Of a stretch of DNA of 64,000 nt, positions 52,932 to 62,040 are shown piece by piece. Both the position numbers and the translations under genes were made by a program. The notes below the pieces were generated by a model. That model saw only the letters and a list, made by a program, of their open reading frames with translations. It ran no database searches and was not told the origin of the DNA. This stretch comes from Methylomonas fluvii (GTDB lineage Bacteria > Pseudomonadota > Gammaproteobacteria > Methylococcales > Methylomonadaceae), in the NCBI RefSeq assembly GCF_014850975.1, contig NZ_JACXST010000002.1, forward strand, positions 434,001 through 498,000, given 5' to 3'. Position 1 is the first letter of the stretch. Every line of letters begins with the position of its first letter.

Positions 52932-54887
52932 ATGCTTACCGACAGTCAAAAAGCTATTCTTTTACAGACCACCCTAGATCCGAACGATCTTGGTGAGAAA
53001 CGCTTTTGCGAATTGTGCGCACGCGCGGATTTGCTGCATACCGTCACGGACACTGAATTAGTGACGTTCCTGGAGATTGCCAATACTTTGTATCGCGGCG
53101 GCGAACCGATCATCAGCGATGCCGATTACGACTTCGTTTATCTGGCTGAACTGAAAAAACGTCAGCCCGAGCATCCACTGCTGCACACAGTCGAGCCGGA
53201 ACCCGCTTTCGCCGGCAAAACCGTCGATCTGCCGACCGTGATGCTGTCCACCGACAAAGCGTATAGCCGCGAAGAAGTGGAGCGCTGGGCTGGACGCATC
53301 GAAAAAGTCGCTGGCGATCTCGACAAAAACTTTGCCAAACTGATTTTTAAAGTCACGCCCAAATTGGATGGCTACGCCGCCTATGACGACGGCCAAATGC
53401 TGTATACCCGCGGCGATGGCCGCAAGGGCACCGACATTACCCGCGTATTCGAGCGCGGCTTGCAAGTCGCCAATCAAGGCCCGCGCGGCCTGGGCGCCGG
53501 CGAGATCGTGGTCAGCCGCAGTTATTTCGACTCCAATCTGGCCGACTTTTTCGACAACGCCCGTAACTTCCAAGCCAGTGTGATCAAGGAAAAGGAGCTG
53601 GACGAGCACGCCGAACGCGCTATTGCCGACCATGCCGCGGTGTTTTATCCATTTGCGATATTGCCGACCTGGACAGGCGTCTGGCAGGACCTGATCAATA
53701 ACTTCGACACCATCGTCAAAGACATCTGGCATAAACTGGATTACGACGTGGACGGCGTGATTCTGGAAATCGTCGACGATCAGCTCAAGCAAGCAATGGG
53801 CGCCACCCGCCACCACCACCGCTGGCAACTGGCTTACAAGGAAAACCTGGAAACCGCCGAAGTCACCGTCATCGGCGTTACCCCGCAAACCTCGCGTTCG
53901 GGCCGCATCACCCCGGTTGCCGAACTGGAGCCGGTGCGACTCAGTGGCGCCCTGCTGTCCAGAGCCACCGCCCATCATTACAAAATGGTGCTGGATAAGG
54001 GCATTGGTCCGGGCGCCTTGATCCGCCTAGCCCGCTCCGGGGAAGTGATCCCCAAAATCGAGGAAGTGCTGCGTCCGGCCGAGCCGCAAGTGCCCAGTGC
54101 CTGTCCCAGCTGCGGCCACGACTTGATATGGGATAACGACTATTTGATCTGCCCCAACAACCTGGAATGCCCGGCGCAAATCAGCAACAGCATGGAGCAT
54201 TTCTTCCGGGTGCTGAAAAACAACGACGGCTTTGGGGCAGCGACGATCAAAAAGCTTTACGAATATGGCATCCGCCGCGTTGACCAGATTTACGCCTTAA
54301 GCGCCGAACAATTCGAAAACATGGGCTTCGGACCCAAGCAATCGCAAAACCTGGTCGATCAATTAGTGCGCAGCCGCAACGAAGCCATCGAAGACTGGCG
54401 TTTTCTCTCTGCGTTCGGCGTTTTTCGAATGGGTTTGGGCAACTGCGAACGGCTGTTGGCGCATTACACCTTGGCGGAGATTTTTAATCTCAGCGAAGCC
54501 GAGATCGTCGCTATCGAAGGTTTTGCGGAAAAAACAGCAGCGGTGATCACGGAAGGCTTTGCGAAAATCAAACCCCTTTTCGACAGCCTGATGTCACTGG
54601 GTTTTAATCTCACCTCGACGCAAAACCAAACCACTGACAATGCTCATCCGCTGGCCGGCAAAACTTTGGTATTCACCGGCACCCTGCACAGTGGCAGTCG
54701 CGACGACTTGAGCAAACTCGCCAAGGGCAAAGGTGCTAAAGTCGGTAGCTCGGTATCGGCGAAGACTGACTATCTGGTAGCCGGCGACAATGTCGGCGCC
54801 AATAAAACCAATGCCGCTCGCGAGAAAGGCGTCAGCGTGATTACCGAGCAGGAATTTCTTAAATTACTGGAAGGAGCAGACACATGA
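52932..54887 (+). CDS. ligA: Divergent NAD-dependent DNA ligase
   Basis: The 651-residue protein has all LigA domains: Ia-like start, adenylation domain, OB fold, four-Cys zinc finger (CPSCGHDLIWDNDYLICPNN), helix-hairpin-helix region and C-terminal BRCT (AGKTLVFTGTLHSGSRDDL). The nucleotide-linking Lys is present (TPKLDGYA, Lys 144), but the usual Glu two residues before it is Thr. The motif DGVVxK reads DGVILEI, with Glu 279 in place of the active-site Lys, and the RGE motif reads AGE. The Ia motif YH is absent, although SDADYD is kept. It may be a specialised or weakly active paralogue. The start at 52932 is chosen because the terminator excludes 52842. It overlaps thiD by 4 bases. Confidence 0.85.
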   Translation: MLTDSQKAILLQTTLDPNDLGEKRFCELCARADLLHTVTDTELVTFLEIANTLYRGGEPIISDADYDFVYLAELKKRQPEHPLLHTVEPEPAFAGKTVDLPTVMLSTDKAYSREEVERWAGRIEKVAGDLDKNFAKLIFKVTPKLDGYAAYDDGQMLYTRGDGRKGTDITRVFERGLQVANQGPRGLGAGEIVVSRSYFDSNLADFFDNARNFQASVIKEKELDEHAERAIADHAAVFYPFAILPTWTGVWQDLINNFDTIVKDIWHKLDYDVDGVILEIVDDQLKQAMGATRHHHRWQLAYKENLETAEVTVIGVTPQTSRSGRITPVAELEPVRLSGALLSRATAHHYKMVLDKGIGPGALIRLARSGEVIPKIEEVLRPAEPQVPSACPSCGHDLIWDNDYLICPNNLECPAQISNSMEHFFRVLKNNDGFGAATIKKLYEYGIRRVDQIYALSAEQFENMGFGPKQSQNLVDQLVRSRNEAIEDWRFLSAFGVFRMGLGNCERLLAHYTLAEIFNLSEAEIVAIEGFAEKTAAVITEGFAKIKPLFDSLMSLGFNLTSTQNQTTDNAHPLAGKTLVFTGTLHSGSRDDLSKLAKGKGAKVGSSVSAKTDYLVAGDNVGANKTNAAREKGVSVITEQEFLKLLEGADT

Positions 54888-55669
54888 GCCGCAATCGCCC
54901 AGTGGTACTGTGTTTTTCCGGCCACGATCCTAGCGGCGGCGCAGGTGTGCAAGCCGACATCGAAGCCATCGTCAGCCACCAATGCCATGCGGCTAGTGTG
55001 ATTACTGCGTTAACCGAACAGGACAGCCGCAACGTCAACAAGTTGATTCCGCAACAGCCCGCAGACATTCTCAGCCAGGCACAAACTCTGTTGGCGGATT
55101 TTAAAGTCTCCGCTTTCAAAATCGGCCTGATCGGCGATGCCGACGTGGCCGAAGCGATTGCGCAAATTTTGCGGCAACATCCGGCTATTCCGGTAGTACT
55201 GGACCCGGTACTGGCAGCCGGCGGCGGCACCGCATTGGCCGGCCAGCAATTAATTGACGTGATCGTCGAGCAACTGCTGCCGCTGACCACCCTATTAACC
55301 CCCAATAGCGAAGAAGCCCGCCGCCTTTCGAGGCAAAGCGATCTAGGCGACTGCGGCCGATTGTTGCAAAGCAAAGGCGCCGAATACGTGCTGATCACCG
55401 GCACCCACGAAAGCTCCGAGCTAGTGCATAACCGTTTGTACATGCCCGACAATTTACATGAAACATTTAACTGGGAACGCTTGCCGCACAGCTATCATGG
55501 CTCGGGCTGCACGCTGGCCAGCGCTAGCGCCGCGCTGCTGGCTCAAGGTCTTGATGTATTTACTGCTGTCAGTGAAGCTCAGGAGTTTACCTGGCAATCG
55601 CTGGCCGCCGCCTACCGCCCCGGACAAGGCCAATACAATCCGGACCGGCTATTTTGGGTAGAAGCATGA
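54884..55669 (+). CDS. thiD: Hydroxymethylpyrimidine/phosphomethylpyrimidine kinase ThiD
   Basis: ThiD phosphorylates hydroxymethylpyrimidine twice to give the pyrimidine half of thiamin. The ribokinase-fold segments are SGHDPSGGAGVQADIEAI at the start and HGSGCTLASASAALL with the catalytic Cys-containing anion hole at about residue 204. The length of 261 residues is normal. It overlaps ligA and thiE by 4 bases each. No TPP riboswitch is visible before it, because it is read from the ligase promoter. Confidence 0.94.
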   Translation: MSRNRPVVLCFSGHDPSGGAGVQADIEAIVSHQCHAASVITALTEQDSRNVNKLIPQQPADILSQAQTLLADFKVSAFKIGLIGDADVAEAIAQILRQHPAIPVVLDPVLAAGGGTALAGQQLIDVIVEQLLPLTTLLTPNSEEARRLSRQSDLGDCGRLLQSKGAEYVLITGTHESSELVHNRLYMPDNLHETFNWERLPHSYHGSGCTLASASAALLAQGLDVFTAVSEAQEFTWQSLAAAYRPGQGQYNPDRLFWVEA

Positions 55670-56292
55670 AATTTCCGCGCCAAGGCTTGTACGCCATCAC
55701 CCAACCCGAAAACAAAACTATTACCCAAGTGGTAAAAGACGTAGAAGCGGCTTTGCGCGGCGGTGCAACCGTAATTCAATATCGAGACAAAGATCCGCTG
55801 GATGCACCGCAATTAGCGAACCTTTTATTGGACGTCTGCCACGCCTACGATGCTCCACTGTTGATTAACGATAGCGTCGAACTGGCGTTGACAGTTGGTG
55901 CTGACGGTGTGCATCTAGGTCGCGACGATGGCGAAATCGCTGCAGCGCGGCGCCTGTTAGGTGCGGACGCCATCATCGGCGTATCGTGTTATAACGATGT
56001 GAAAAAAGCGCAGGCCATGGCCGCGGCCGGCGCGGATTACGTAGCATTCGGCCGTTTTTTCCCTTCCGGTTCGAAACCGTTGGCCGCAGCCGCCGAAATT
56101 ATCAGCCTGCAACGCGCCAAACAATCGATAAACGTGCCCATAGTCGCCATCGGCGGCATTCTGCCGGAAAACGGTGGACAGCTATTGGCTGCTGGCGCAG
56201 ACTTATTGGCGGTGATAGGTGGCGTATTTGACCATGAACCGGAATCGGCTGCGCGCGCCTACCAAGCCCTATTCAACCATCAACGGGAGTAA
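55666..56292 (+). CDS. thiE: Thiamin-phosphate synthase ThiE
   Basis: ThiE joins the pyrimidine from ThiD with the thiazole phosphate to form thiamin phosphate. The TIM-barrel motifs [29 protein letters not shown] and [14 protein letters not shown] are visible. I choose the ATG at 55666, which overlaps the thiD stop (ATGA); the four residues before it belong to the thiD frame overlap. The length of 208 residues is normal. Confidence 0.95.
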   Translation: MKFPRQGLYAITQPENKTITQVVKDVEAALRGGATVIQYRDKDPLDAPQLANLLLDVCHAYDAPLLINDSVELALTVGADGVHLGRDDGEIAAARRLLGADAIIGVSCYNDVKKAQAMAAAGADYVAFGRFFPSGSKPLAAAAEIISLQRAKQSINVPIVAIGGILPENGGQLLAAGADLLAVIGGVFDHEPESAARAYQALFNHQRE

Positions 56293-56297
56293 ACCTC

Positions 56298-56507
56298 ATG
56301 CCAGAACATGTCTATCAAAAAGTCGAACTGACCGGCTCATCCAGCCTAGGTATTCAACAAGCCATCGAAAACGCCGTCGCCAAAGCCGGCGAAACCATCC
56401 AGAATATGCGTTGGTTTGAAGTGGTGGAAACCCGCGGCCATATCGAGAATGGCAAGGTTGCGCATTGGCAGGTCACCATTAAAGTGGGTTACACGCTGCC
56501 GCATTAG
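56298..56507 (+). CDS. Dodecin-family flavin-binding protein
   Basis: Dodecins are small beta-sheet proteins that assemble as dodecamers and store flavin or coenzyme A. The 69-residue sequence has the family motif [19 protein letters not shown] and the flavin-stacking Trp in [13 protein letters not shown] (about residue 38). It is 5 bases after thiE and convergent with the next gene after 2 bases. Confidence 0.93.
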   Translation: MPEHVYQKVELTGSSSLGIQQAIENAVAKAGETIQNMRWFEVVETRGHIENGKVAHWQVTIKVGYTLPH

Positions 56508-56509
56508 GC

Positions 56510-57559
56510 CTAAACGCCGCTAAAGCGAATATAACGCCTTAGCGGCGAGCCGGCCGCCCAGACGAACGCCTCAGTGTAATAATGCATCAGGGCCAAATAA
56601 CCAAGAAAACCCAAAGTGACGGCTTTATAAATTTGCGTGGAAAACAAGGTTTGCAGCAATAAATTGACCAGATCGTCGCCATAGGCCTGTAACAGATAAG
56701 TCAAAACAAACGACAACAGCGGCAATACCAACCAAACTGGTAATCGAATCGCCGTTGCCGCCCGGAACAAGTTATTTTGCGGCTGTTCGCCATGACGGTT
56801 CACGTCGTGAGTCACGTAAAAACTATACGCGGTAATATCGTGCACCAAGCGCGGCATCAAGATCGCCAGAAAATAATACTGCTGGCTGTAAACATACCAA
56901 CTGCTGGCGACCAGCAGAGTATTGGCCCACAGAAAATACAGCCCAAACCGACTGGGTACATGGCGTTGGCATACCAAGGTACTAATCAACAAACCTGCCG
57001 TCAGCACGCTAGCAACCTGCAACACTAACGCCGCTTGCTCCGGCTCCAGGCTATTTTTTAGAAATATCCCCATATAAATAAAAATCCCGGCACTAACGCT
57101 GAGCCACAATTGCAGATAAAACGCCCAACTCGGCAATCGACACACCGCCTTGGCGATGCCCTGCTGTTGCTTTAAAACATGATATACCGTCCAGCACGCG
57201 GTAATGATGTATAGCGCCCGGTAAGGAATAAACAAACTGCCGATGCCGAAAAAAACCATGATGAACAAAGTCATGGCGATTAATTTGCTTTTAAAGGCTT
57301 GCAGATAGTCATGGTGGCTGGCCAACAGAAGATTGCTGGCGATGATATGCGGGGTACCGAACAAAATTTGAAACAACAAAAAATGGGTCGGGCTACTCGG
57401 CAGCATATCGCGTAGCGCGAAATTAAAGCCGAATTTGTCTAGCCAAAGCACCAATAAACACAGCGGCACAATGGCGTACAAACTCAGTAAAAAGCGGAAA
57501 GACACCGCCAGTTTATTGCTACTTTTTTGCTCGGGGAATGAAATGATCTGTGCAACCAC
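56510..57559 (-). CDS. Histidine-rich polytopic membrane protein, unknown
   Basis: I do not recognise the family. The 349-residue protein has about nine hydrophobic segments. Histidines occur in or next to these in blocks: GTPHIIAS and SHHDYLQ (about residues 69-86), TVYHVLKQQQGIAK (about 124), RLVHDITAYSFYVTHDVNRH (about 235) and LMHYYTEAFVW (about 327). This arrangement suggests a membrane metal centre like those of desaturase- or carotenoid-cleaving-type enzymes, without matching any of them well. The gene stands alone; a 9-base inverted repeat at its 3' end lies inside the coding sequence. Confidence 0.75.
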   Translation of the reverse strand: MVAQIISFPEQKSSNKLAVSFRFLLSLYAIVPLCLLVLWLDKFGFNFALRDMLPSSPTHFLLFQILFGTPHIIASNLLLASHHDYLQAFKSKLIAMTLFIMVFFGIGSLFIPYRALYIITACWTVYHVLKQQQGIAKAVCRLPSWAFYLQLWLSVSAGIFIYMGIFLKNSLEPEQAALVLQVASVLTAGLLISTLVCQRHVPSRFGLYFLWANTLLVASSWYVYSQQYYFLAILMPRLVHDITAYSFYVTHDVNRHGEQPQNNLFRAATAIRLPVWLVLPLLSFVLTYLLQAYGDDLVNLLLQTLFSTQIYKAVTLGFLGYLALMHYYTEAFVWAAGSPLRRYIRFSGV

Positions 57560-57661
57560 GGTGCCACCTTTTTATTATTTTTTAGGCCGTGGCTATTATC
57601 ACCATTTTGCGTAATGACTCAATATCTATTTGATTTTTAACCGGTAAAACCGCCAGGAATG

Positions 57662-58597
57662 CTAGTTGCGCTTGCCTTGCAAACCACCGGTATGGATTGC
57701 CACTATCCGCTGCCCAGCCGGGAAATATCTCTTCCGGATTAAATCGCAGAGCGCGAACAACAGCTTCCCGGTGTAAATCGGCTCCAGCTCGATACCGTGC
57801 CGCTGCTGAAAATCCTGCATAAACGCCAACAAAGCCGGTGTCGTTTTGGCGAAACCGCCGAAATGGTAATCCACTAGAATTCGCCGGTCCGCATGACTGG
57901 TTATTCCCTGTTTATTCAGCAATTGCTCGACATCGTCGATTAGAAAGTCGCCACCCTTCAGCGCGGCCACGCCGATAGCCTGTTGAGTTAGCGGCGAGGC
58001 CAGCAAACCTGCCAGAGTGGTACCGGTACCGCAGGCTACGGCCACTATGTCGAAATCGATTTCGATTTCATCGACCAGTTCGGCAACGCCTTGCAAAGCC
58101 AAGTCCGTGGCGCCGCCTTCCGGCAACCAGTATTGACCAGCCTGAAGACCAGGCAAGCTGTCATGTGCTTTATAGTCGCGCAATTGCCGATAGTCGTTAC
58201 GCGACACAAAGCGCAGCTCCATGCCCCAGTCAAGCAGGTCATGCAGCGTCGCGTTGAGTTGCGGGGGCCTCTCACCGCGAATATAGCCTATGGTTTTCAA
58301 CCCCAAAGCTTTACCGCTAAAAGCCAAGGCATGGAGATGATTGGAATAGGCCCCGCCCATGCTGACTATGCAATCGGCGCCAGCGCATAAGGCATGATTG
58401 AGGATATATTTAAGTTTGCGCCATTTATTGCCCGAGATAATCGGATGCAGCAAGTCGTCGCGTTTGATCCACAATTCCAACTGCCGGCCTGCTAATTCCG
58501 GGTCGTTAATCCTGGTCAGCGGCGATGCAGCCAATTTCGCCTGCAATACCTGTAGCCGCGGATGGAGTTCGGTCACTGCACCTGCTTGATGGCCCAC
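57662..58597 (-). CDS. PLP-dependent ACC deaminase/D-cysteine desulfhydrase family enzyme
   Basis: This is a fold-type II PLP enzyme. The N-terminal KRDDLLHPIISGNKWRKLKY contains the Schiff-base Lys in SGNKWRKL (about residue 62), followed by SMGGAYSNHLHALAF and the glycine-rich phosphate-binding loop VACGTGTTLAGLL. Members include 1-aminocyclopropane-1-carboxylate deaminase and D-cysteine desulfhydrase; the residues I can see do not decide between them. It overlaps the folP stop by about 25 bases. Confidence 0.86.
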   Translation of the reverse strand: MGHQAGAVTELHPRLQVLQAKLAASPLTRINDPELAGRQLELWIKRDDLLHPIISGNKWRKLKYILNHALCAGADCIVSMGGAYSNHLHALAFSGKALGLKTIGYIRGERPPQLNATLHDLLDWGMELRFVSRNDYRQLRDYKAHDSLPGLQAGQYWLPEGGATDLALQGVAELVDEIEIDFDIVAVACGTGTTLAGLLASPLTQQAIGVAALKGGDFLIDDVEQLLNKQGITSHADRRILVDYHFGGFAKTTPALLAFMQDFQQRHGIELEPIYTGKLLFALCDLIRKRYFPAGQRIVAIHTGGLQGKRN

Positions 58598-59391
58598 GCC
58601 ACATCGGCAGCCTGCCGGTTGGCTTTGACATCATGTACCCGAAACATTTTTACACCCGCCATCACCCCCAGTGCCGTGGTCACGGCTGTTGCGGTTACCA
58701 ATTCGGAGGGTTCGTTTACATTGCAGATACTACCCATAAAACGCTTGCGGCTGGTTCCCAATAACACGGGATAACCCAAGTCGACGAAGCAGGATAAATG
58801 CGCTAAAAGATCAATATTGTCTTGTTTACCTTTGCCAAAACCAATGCCGGGGTCTATCGCGATATTTTCCGCCAACACGCCTGCCGCTAACGCTTCGGCA
58901 ATACGTTGTTGCAAAGCGGCCAGCACATCAGCCAGTACATCGTCGTAATGCGGCCGGTCTTGCATAGTTTTAGGCGTGCCCTGCATATGCATCAGGATGA
59001 TGGGAACTTGGGCTGTCGCCGCAAAAGCCAACATTCTAGGGTCGCTCTGCCCGGCAGAGACATCGTTGATGATACTCGCCCCCGCCGCCACCGCCGCTGA
59101 AGCAACCTGGCTTAAGGTGGTATCTATACTGATTTGAACGTGGGGATGGCTCGCACGGATTGCGCTAATCACCGGCACCACTCGGCGAATTTGTTCATCC
59201 GCCGTGACGGGATCCGAGCCTGGCCGAGTCGACTCACCGCCGACATCAATAATATCGGCACCTTCAGCGATCATTTTTTCAGCTTGTGCTATCGCTGCAG
59301 CCACGCCGGTAAACTTACCGCCATCGGAAAAACTATCAGGAGTGACATTGAGTATCCCCATCAGTTGGGGAGCGTTGATAGCATTGAACAT
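58573..59391 (-). CDS. folP: Dihydropteroate synthase
   Basis: FolP condenses p-aminobenzoate with dihydropterin pyrophosphate in folate synthesis. The motifs LMGILNVTPDSFSDGG at the start, DVGGESTRPGSDPV and the AIDPGIGFGKG and LLGTSRKRF segments are visible. I choose the ATG at 59391 because GAGGAG lies ten bases before it; the longer frame adds 42 non-conserved residues. The length of 272 residues is normal. It overlaps the PLP enzyme gene at its 3' end. Confidence 0.94.
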   Translation of the reverse strand: MFNAINAPQLMGILNVTPDSFSDGGKFTGVAAAIAQAEKMIAEGADIIDVGGESTRPGSDPVTADEQIRRVVPVISAIRASHPHVQISIDTTLSQVASAAVAAGASIINDVSAGQSDPRMLAFAATAQVPIILMHMQGTPKTMQDRPHYDDVLADVLAALQQRIAEALAAGVLAENIAIDPGIGFGKGKQDNIDLLAHLSCFVDLGYPVLLGTSRKRFMGSICNVNEPSELVTATAVTTALGVMAGVKMFRVHDVKANRQAADVAWAIKQVQ

Positions 59392-59488
59392 GTTTGAAAA
59401 CTCCTCGATAGCCGCAAACGCGTAGTTTACCGTTGTCGAGTCGTTTTTAGAATTTACCGGTCGTTTTACACCATACCGATAATTGGGC

Positions 59489-59516
59489 TGCCATCCCGCC
59501 GGGCGGCAGGATGGCA
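59489..59516. terminator. Stem-loop between nif11 and folP genes
   Basis: TGCCATCC (59489-59496) and GGATGGCA (59509-59516) form a perfect 8-base stem, extended by an inner GCC/GGC pair after one mismatch. It lies 9 bases after the Nif11 gene stop in the direction of transcription. No T-run follows, so it may be a processing or pausing hairpin rather than a terminator. Confidence 0.4.
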
Positions 59517-59524
59517 CTCAGTCG

Positions 59525-59743
59525 TTAAACTCTTAGCAGAGCTTTTGCGAGTTTTTCTGAAAGCTGCTCTTCAACGAATTGTGGTTCGTTGGGTGGATAC
59601 AGTTCGTCTTCTTCGATTTCAAACCCGCTTTCCTTAGCCAATAACAGCATTTCCTTGATTTTGACGCAGGCTTTCAGCTTTTCTTTCAGCCCCTCATCGC
59701 CTTTGGCTTTTTCAGAAAATTCTTTGATGACCTTAATTGACAT
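59525..59743 (-). CDS. Nif11-domain small protein
   Basis: The 72-residue protein matches the Nif11 domain (SIKVIKEFSEKAKGDEGL and LAKESGFEIEEDEL), found in nitrogen-fixation loci and as leader peptides of ribosomally made natural products. It has no Gly-Gly cleavage motif and no Cys- or Ser-rich core after the domain; the tail is YPPNEPQFVEEQLSEKL. I choose the ATG at 59743 because GGAG lies seven bases before it. No modifying enzyme is adjacent, so it looks like a stand-alone Nif11 protein. Confidence 0.78.
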   Translation of the reverse strand: MSIKVIKEFSEKAKGDEGLKEKLKACVKIKEMLLLAKESGFEIEEDELYPPNEPQFVEEQLSEKLAKALLRV

Positions 59744-59795
59744 TGATAACTCCGTGATAACTCTGAAGGTTGGATAAAACTCAAAGTTACCTAAG

Positions 59796-59832
59796 CAAAA
59801 TAACGGCCATTTTTTCAAAAACCGTTATTTTG
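59796..59832. repeat. 11-bp perfect inverted repeat before the nif11 gene
   Basis: CAAAATAACGG (59796-59806) and CCGTTATTTTG (59822-59832) pair perfectly around a 15-base spacer that is itself a T-run and A-run able to pair. It lies 53 bases upstream of the Nif11 start, after the end of the flavin reductase gene. It could be an operator, an upstream terminator or a leader hairpin. Confidence 0.5.
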
Positions 59833-59962
59833 TTTGTAGTTCAAGGTATTACAAAAAAAGGTATCGCCAAAAACAACAGCTATTCACCTACAGTTCATGC
59901 GGCATTTGTCGCAAATACAACAATTGTCGGAGCGTATAGACATAACAAGCGACAGAAAATCT

Positions 59963-60451
59963 TCAGCCTTGTGTAGCAACCGTTCGATAGGCAGAATGGT
60001 AATACAGCAATGGATCACCTTCCCGACAAACTACGTTATCCACTTCACCAATAATCACCCAGTGGCTACCGGCCTGCACCTGTTGCACTACCCGACACTC
60101 CAGCGCCGCCAAGGCTTCGCTCAAAATCGGCGCCCCATTCTCACCGACTTGCCAGGCGATACTAGCAAAGCGCTGTTCTTGGGTGGTACTGCCGGCAAAT
60201 TGATTGGAAACGTCCTCTTGTGCATTATTCAAAATATTCACCGCAAAGCGGCGGCTTTCCAACAAAGCAGCACCAGTATCGGTCGCTTGGTTGAGGCAAA
60301 CCAATATTTGCGGCGGCTCCACTGACACGCTACTAAACGCCGTGGCGGTCATCCCTCTGGGCTGATTATCGCGCCCTTGGGTTGTCACCACCGTCACACC
60401 GCTGGCCCATAATTTAAGGGCATTTTTAAATTCTTTGGCTTCAACGCTCAT
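59963..60451 (-). CDS. Flavin reductase-like domain protein
   Basis: The 162-residue protein is a single flavin reductase-like (HpaC type) split-barrel domain, seen in KLWASGVTVVTTQGRDNQPRG near the start and the FMN-contacting TATAFSSVSVEPP. The AVNILNNAQEDVSNQFAG segment and a C-terminal ALECRVVQQVQAG fit the family. Such proteins supply reduced flavin to monooxygenases or reduce metals. No monooxygenase is adjacent, so its partner is unknown. Confidence 0.9.
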   Translation of the reverse strand: MSVEAKEFKNALKLWASGVTVVTTQGRDNQPRGMTATAFSSVSVEPPQILVCLNQATDTGAALLESRRFAVNILNNAQEDVSNQFAGSTTQEQRFASIAWQVGENGAPILSEALAALECRVVQQVQAGSHWVIIGEVDNVVCREGDPLLYYHSAYRTVATQG

Positions 60452-60505
60452 AATTTTCTCTTAGATCCTATAGCGATAACACGACATAGTCGTCTGATTG
60501 TGACA

Positions 60506-62002
60506 TCAGTTTTTGGGACGCATGTGCGGGAACAACAGCACGTCGCGAATGCTAGGCGAGTTGGTAAACAGCATCACCAAACGGTCGATCCCGATGCCCT
60601 CACCCGCCGTGGGCGGCATGCCGTGTTCCAGTGCAGTAATGTAGTCGGCATCGAAATGCATCGCTTCGTTGTCGCCAGCCTCTTTTTCCTCGACTTGCTT
60701 CTGAAAGCGCTCAGCCTGATCCTCGGCGTCGTTCAACTCGGTAAAGCCATTGGCAATCTCACGGCCGCCGACGAAAAACTCGAAACGGTCAGTCACGTGC
60801 GAATCATTGTCGTTGCGACGCGCCAACGGCGACACTTCCACCGGATAAGCGGTAATAAAAGTCGGGTTCATCAAGCGATGTTCGACAGTTTTTTCAAAAA
60901 TCTCGATCTGTACCTTGCCCAAGCCATAACTGTCTTTAACCGGAATCTTTAAATTCTCGGCGACTTTCACGGCAGCTTCGCGAGTCGTCAGGTCAGCCAG
61001 GGTTAATTCCGGATTGAAATGAAGAATGGATTCCAACACCGTCATCCTGGCAAAAGGCTTGCCGAAATCGTATTGATCACCCTGATATTCAATGATGCTG
61101 TTGCCAACCACATCTTCAGCAATACCTTTTAGCAAGGCCTCGGTCAAATCCATCAAGTCGCCGTATTCGGCGTAAGCTTGGTAGAACTCCATCATCGTGA
61201 ATTCGGGGTTGTGGCGGGTCGACAAGCCTTCGTTACGAAAATTACGATTGATCTCGAACACCCGCTCGAAGCCCCCCACTACCAATCGCTTCAGATACAG
61301 CTCCGGCGCGATACGCAGATAAAGCTCCATATCCAGCGCATTGTGGAAGGTGGTAAACGGCCGGGCGGTGGCGCCGCCGGGGATGACTTGCATCATCGGC
61401 GTTTCCACTTCCAAGAAGTCGCGGGCGATCAAAAATTCGCGGATGTAATTGACGATTTTCGAGCGCATCAGAAAAGTCTTGCGCGTCTCGTCACTCATGA
61501 TCAAATCCAGATAACGCTGACGGTATTTGATCTCTTGATCGGCGATACCATGAAATTTTTCCGGTAGCGGCCGTAAGGCTTTGGTCAGCAAACGAATATC
61601 GTCAAGCCTGACGCTCAGTTCACCCACCTTGGTTTTAAACAAAGTACCCTCGGCACCAACGATGTCGCCGATGTCCCATTTTTTAAACTGGTCGTTGTAT
61701 ACGCCTTCCGGCAAATTATCGCGGGCCACATAGACCTGAATCTGTCCGGACATGTCCTGCAAATGGCAGAAACTGGCCTTGCCCATGATGCGACGCGTCA
61801 TCATCCGTCCGGCAATCTTCACTCGTACCGGTTCGGCTAATAATTCCTCTTCAGATTTATCGCCATATTCGGCCAACAATTCACCGGCCACCACGTTGCG
61901 CCGAAAATCGGTCGGGAATGCGATACCTTCTTCGCGCAGAGCGTTAAGTTTTTCGCGGCGTTGTTTGATCTGTTCTTGTTCGTCGTGTTCGAGTTCTGAC
62001 AT
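60506..62002 (-). CDS. lysS: Lysyl-tRNA synthetase, class II
   Basis: LysS charges tRNA-Lys. An N-terminal OB-fold anticodon-binding domain ([19 protein letters not shown]) precedes the class II catalytic core, with motif 2 in [20 protein letters not shown] and motif 3 [13 protein letters not shown] near the end. The ATG at 62002 is preferred over a TTG six bases upstream. The length of 498 residues is normal. In E. coli lysS lies directly after prfB; here a toxin-antitoxin pair and a small gene separate them. Confidence 0.96.
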   Translation of the reverse strand: MSELEHDEQEQIKQRREKLNALREEGIAFPTDFRRNVVAGELLAEYGDKSEEELLAEPVRVKIAGRMMTRRIMGKASFCHLQDMSGQIQVYVARDNLPEGVYNDQFKKWDIGDIVGAEGTLFKTKVGELSVRLDDIRLLTKALRPLPEKFHGIADQEIKYRQRYLDLIMSDETRKTFLMRSKIVNYIREFLIARDFLEVETPMMQVIPGGATARPFTTFHNALDMELYLRIAPELYLKRLVVGGFERVFEINRNFRNEGLSTRHNPEFTMMEFYQAYAEYGDLMDLTEALLKGIAEDVVGNSIIEYQGDQYDFGKPFARMTVLESILHFNPELTLADLTTREAAVKVAENLKIPVKDSYGLGKVQIEIFEKTVEHRLMNPTFITAYPVEVSPLARRNDNDSHVTDRFEFFVGGREIANGFTELNDAEDQAERFQKQVEEKEAGDNEAMHFDADYITALEHGMPPTAGEGIGIDRLVMLFTNSPSIRDVLLFPHMRPKN

Positions 62003-62040
62003 TTTCAAAAATTATTAATAGAGATAAATTAGGCTTAAAT

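Noticed and set aside
53058..53978. Open frame of 306 codons antisense to the ligase gene
   Set aside because: It is a composition shadow of a GC-rich coding strand, with no recognisable domain.
54884..56292. TPP riboswitch for thiD and thiE
   Set aside because: thiD and thiE start inside the preceding genes, and no conserved TPP-aptamer sequence is visible before ligA.
56515..56547. Inverted repeat CGCCGCTAA/TTAGCGGCG as terminator of the dodecin gene
   Set aside because: It has a 15-base loop, no T-run, and lies inside the coding sequence of the convergent membrane protein gene.
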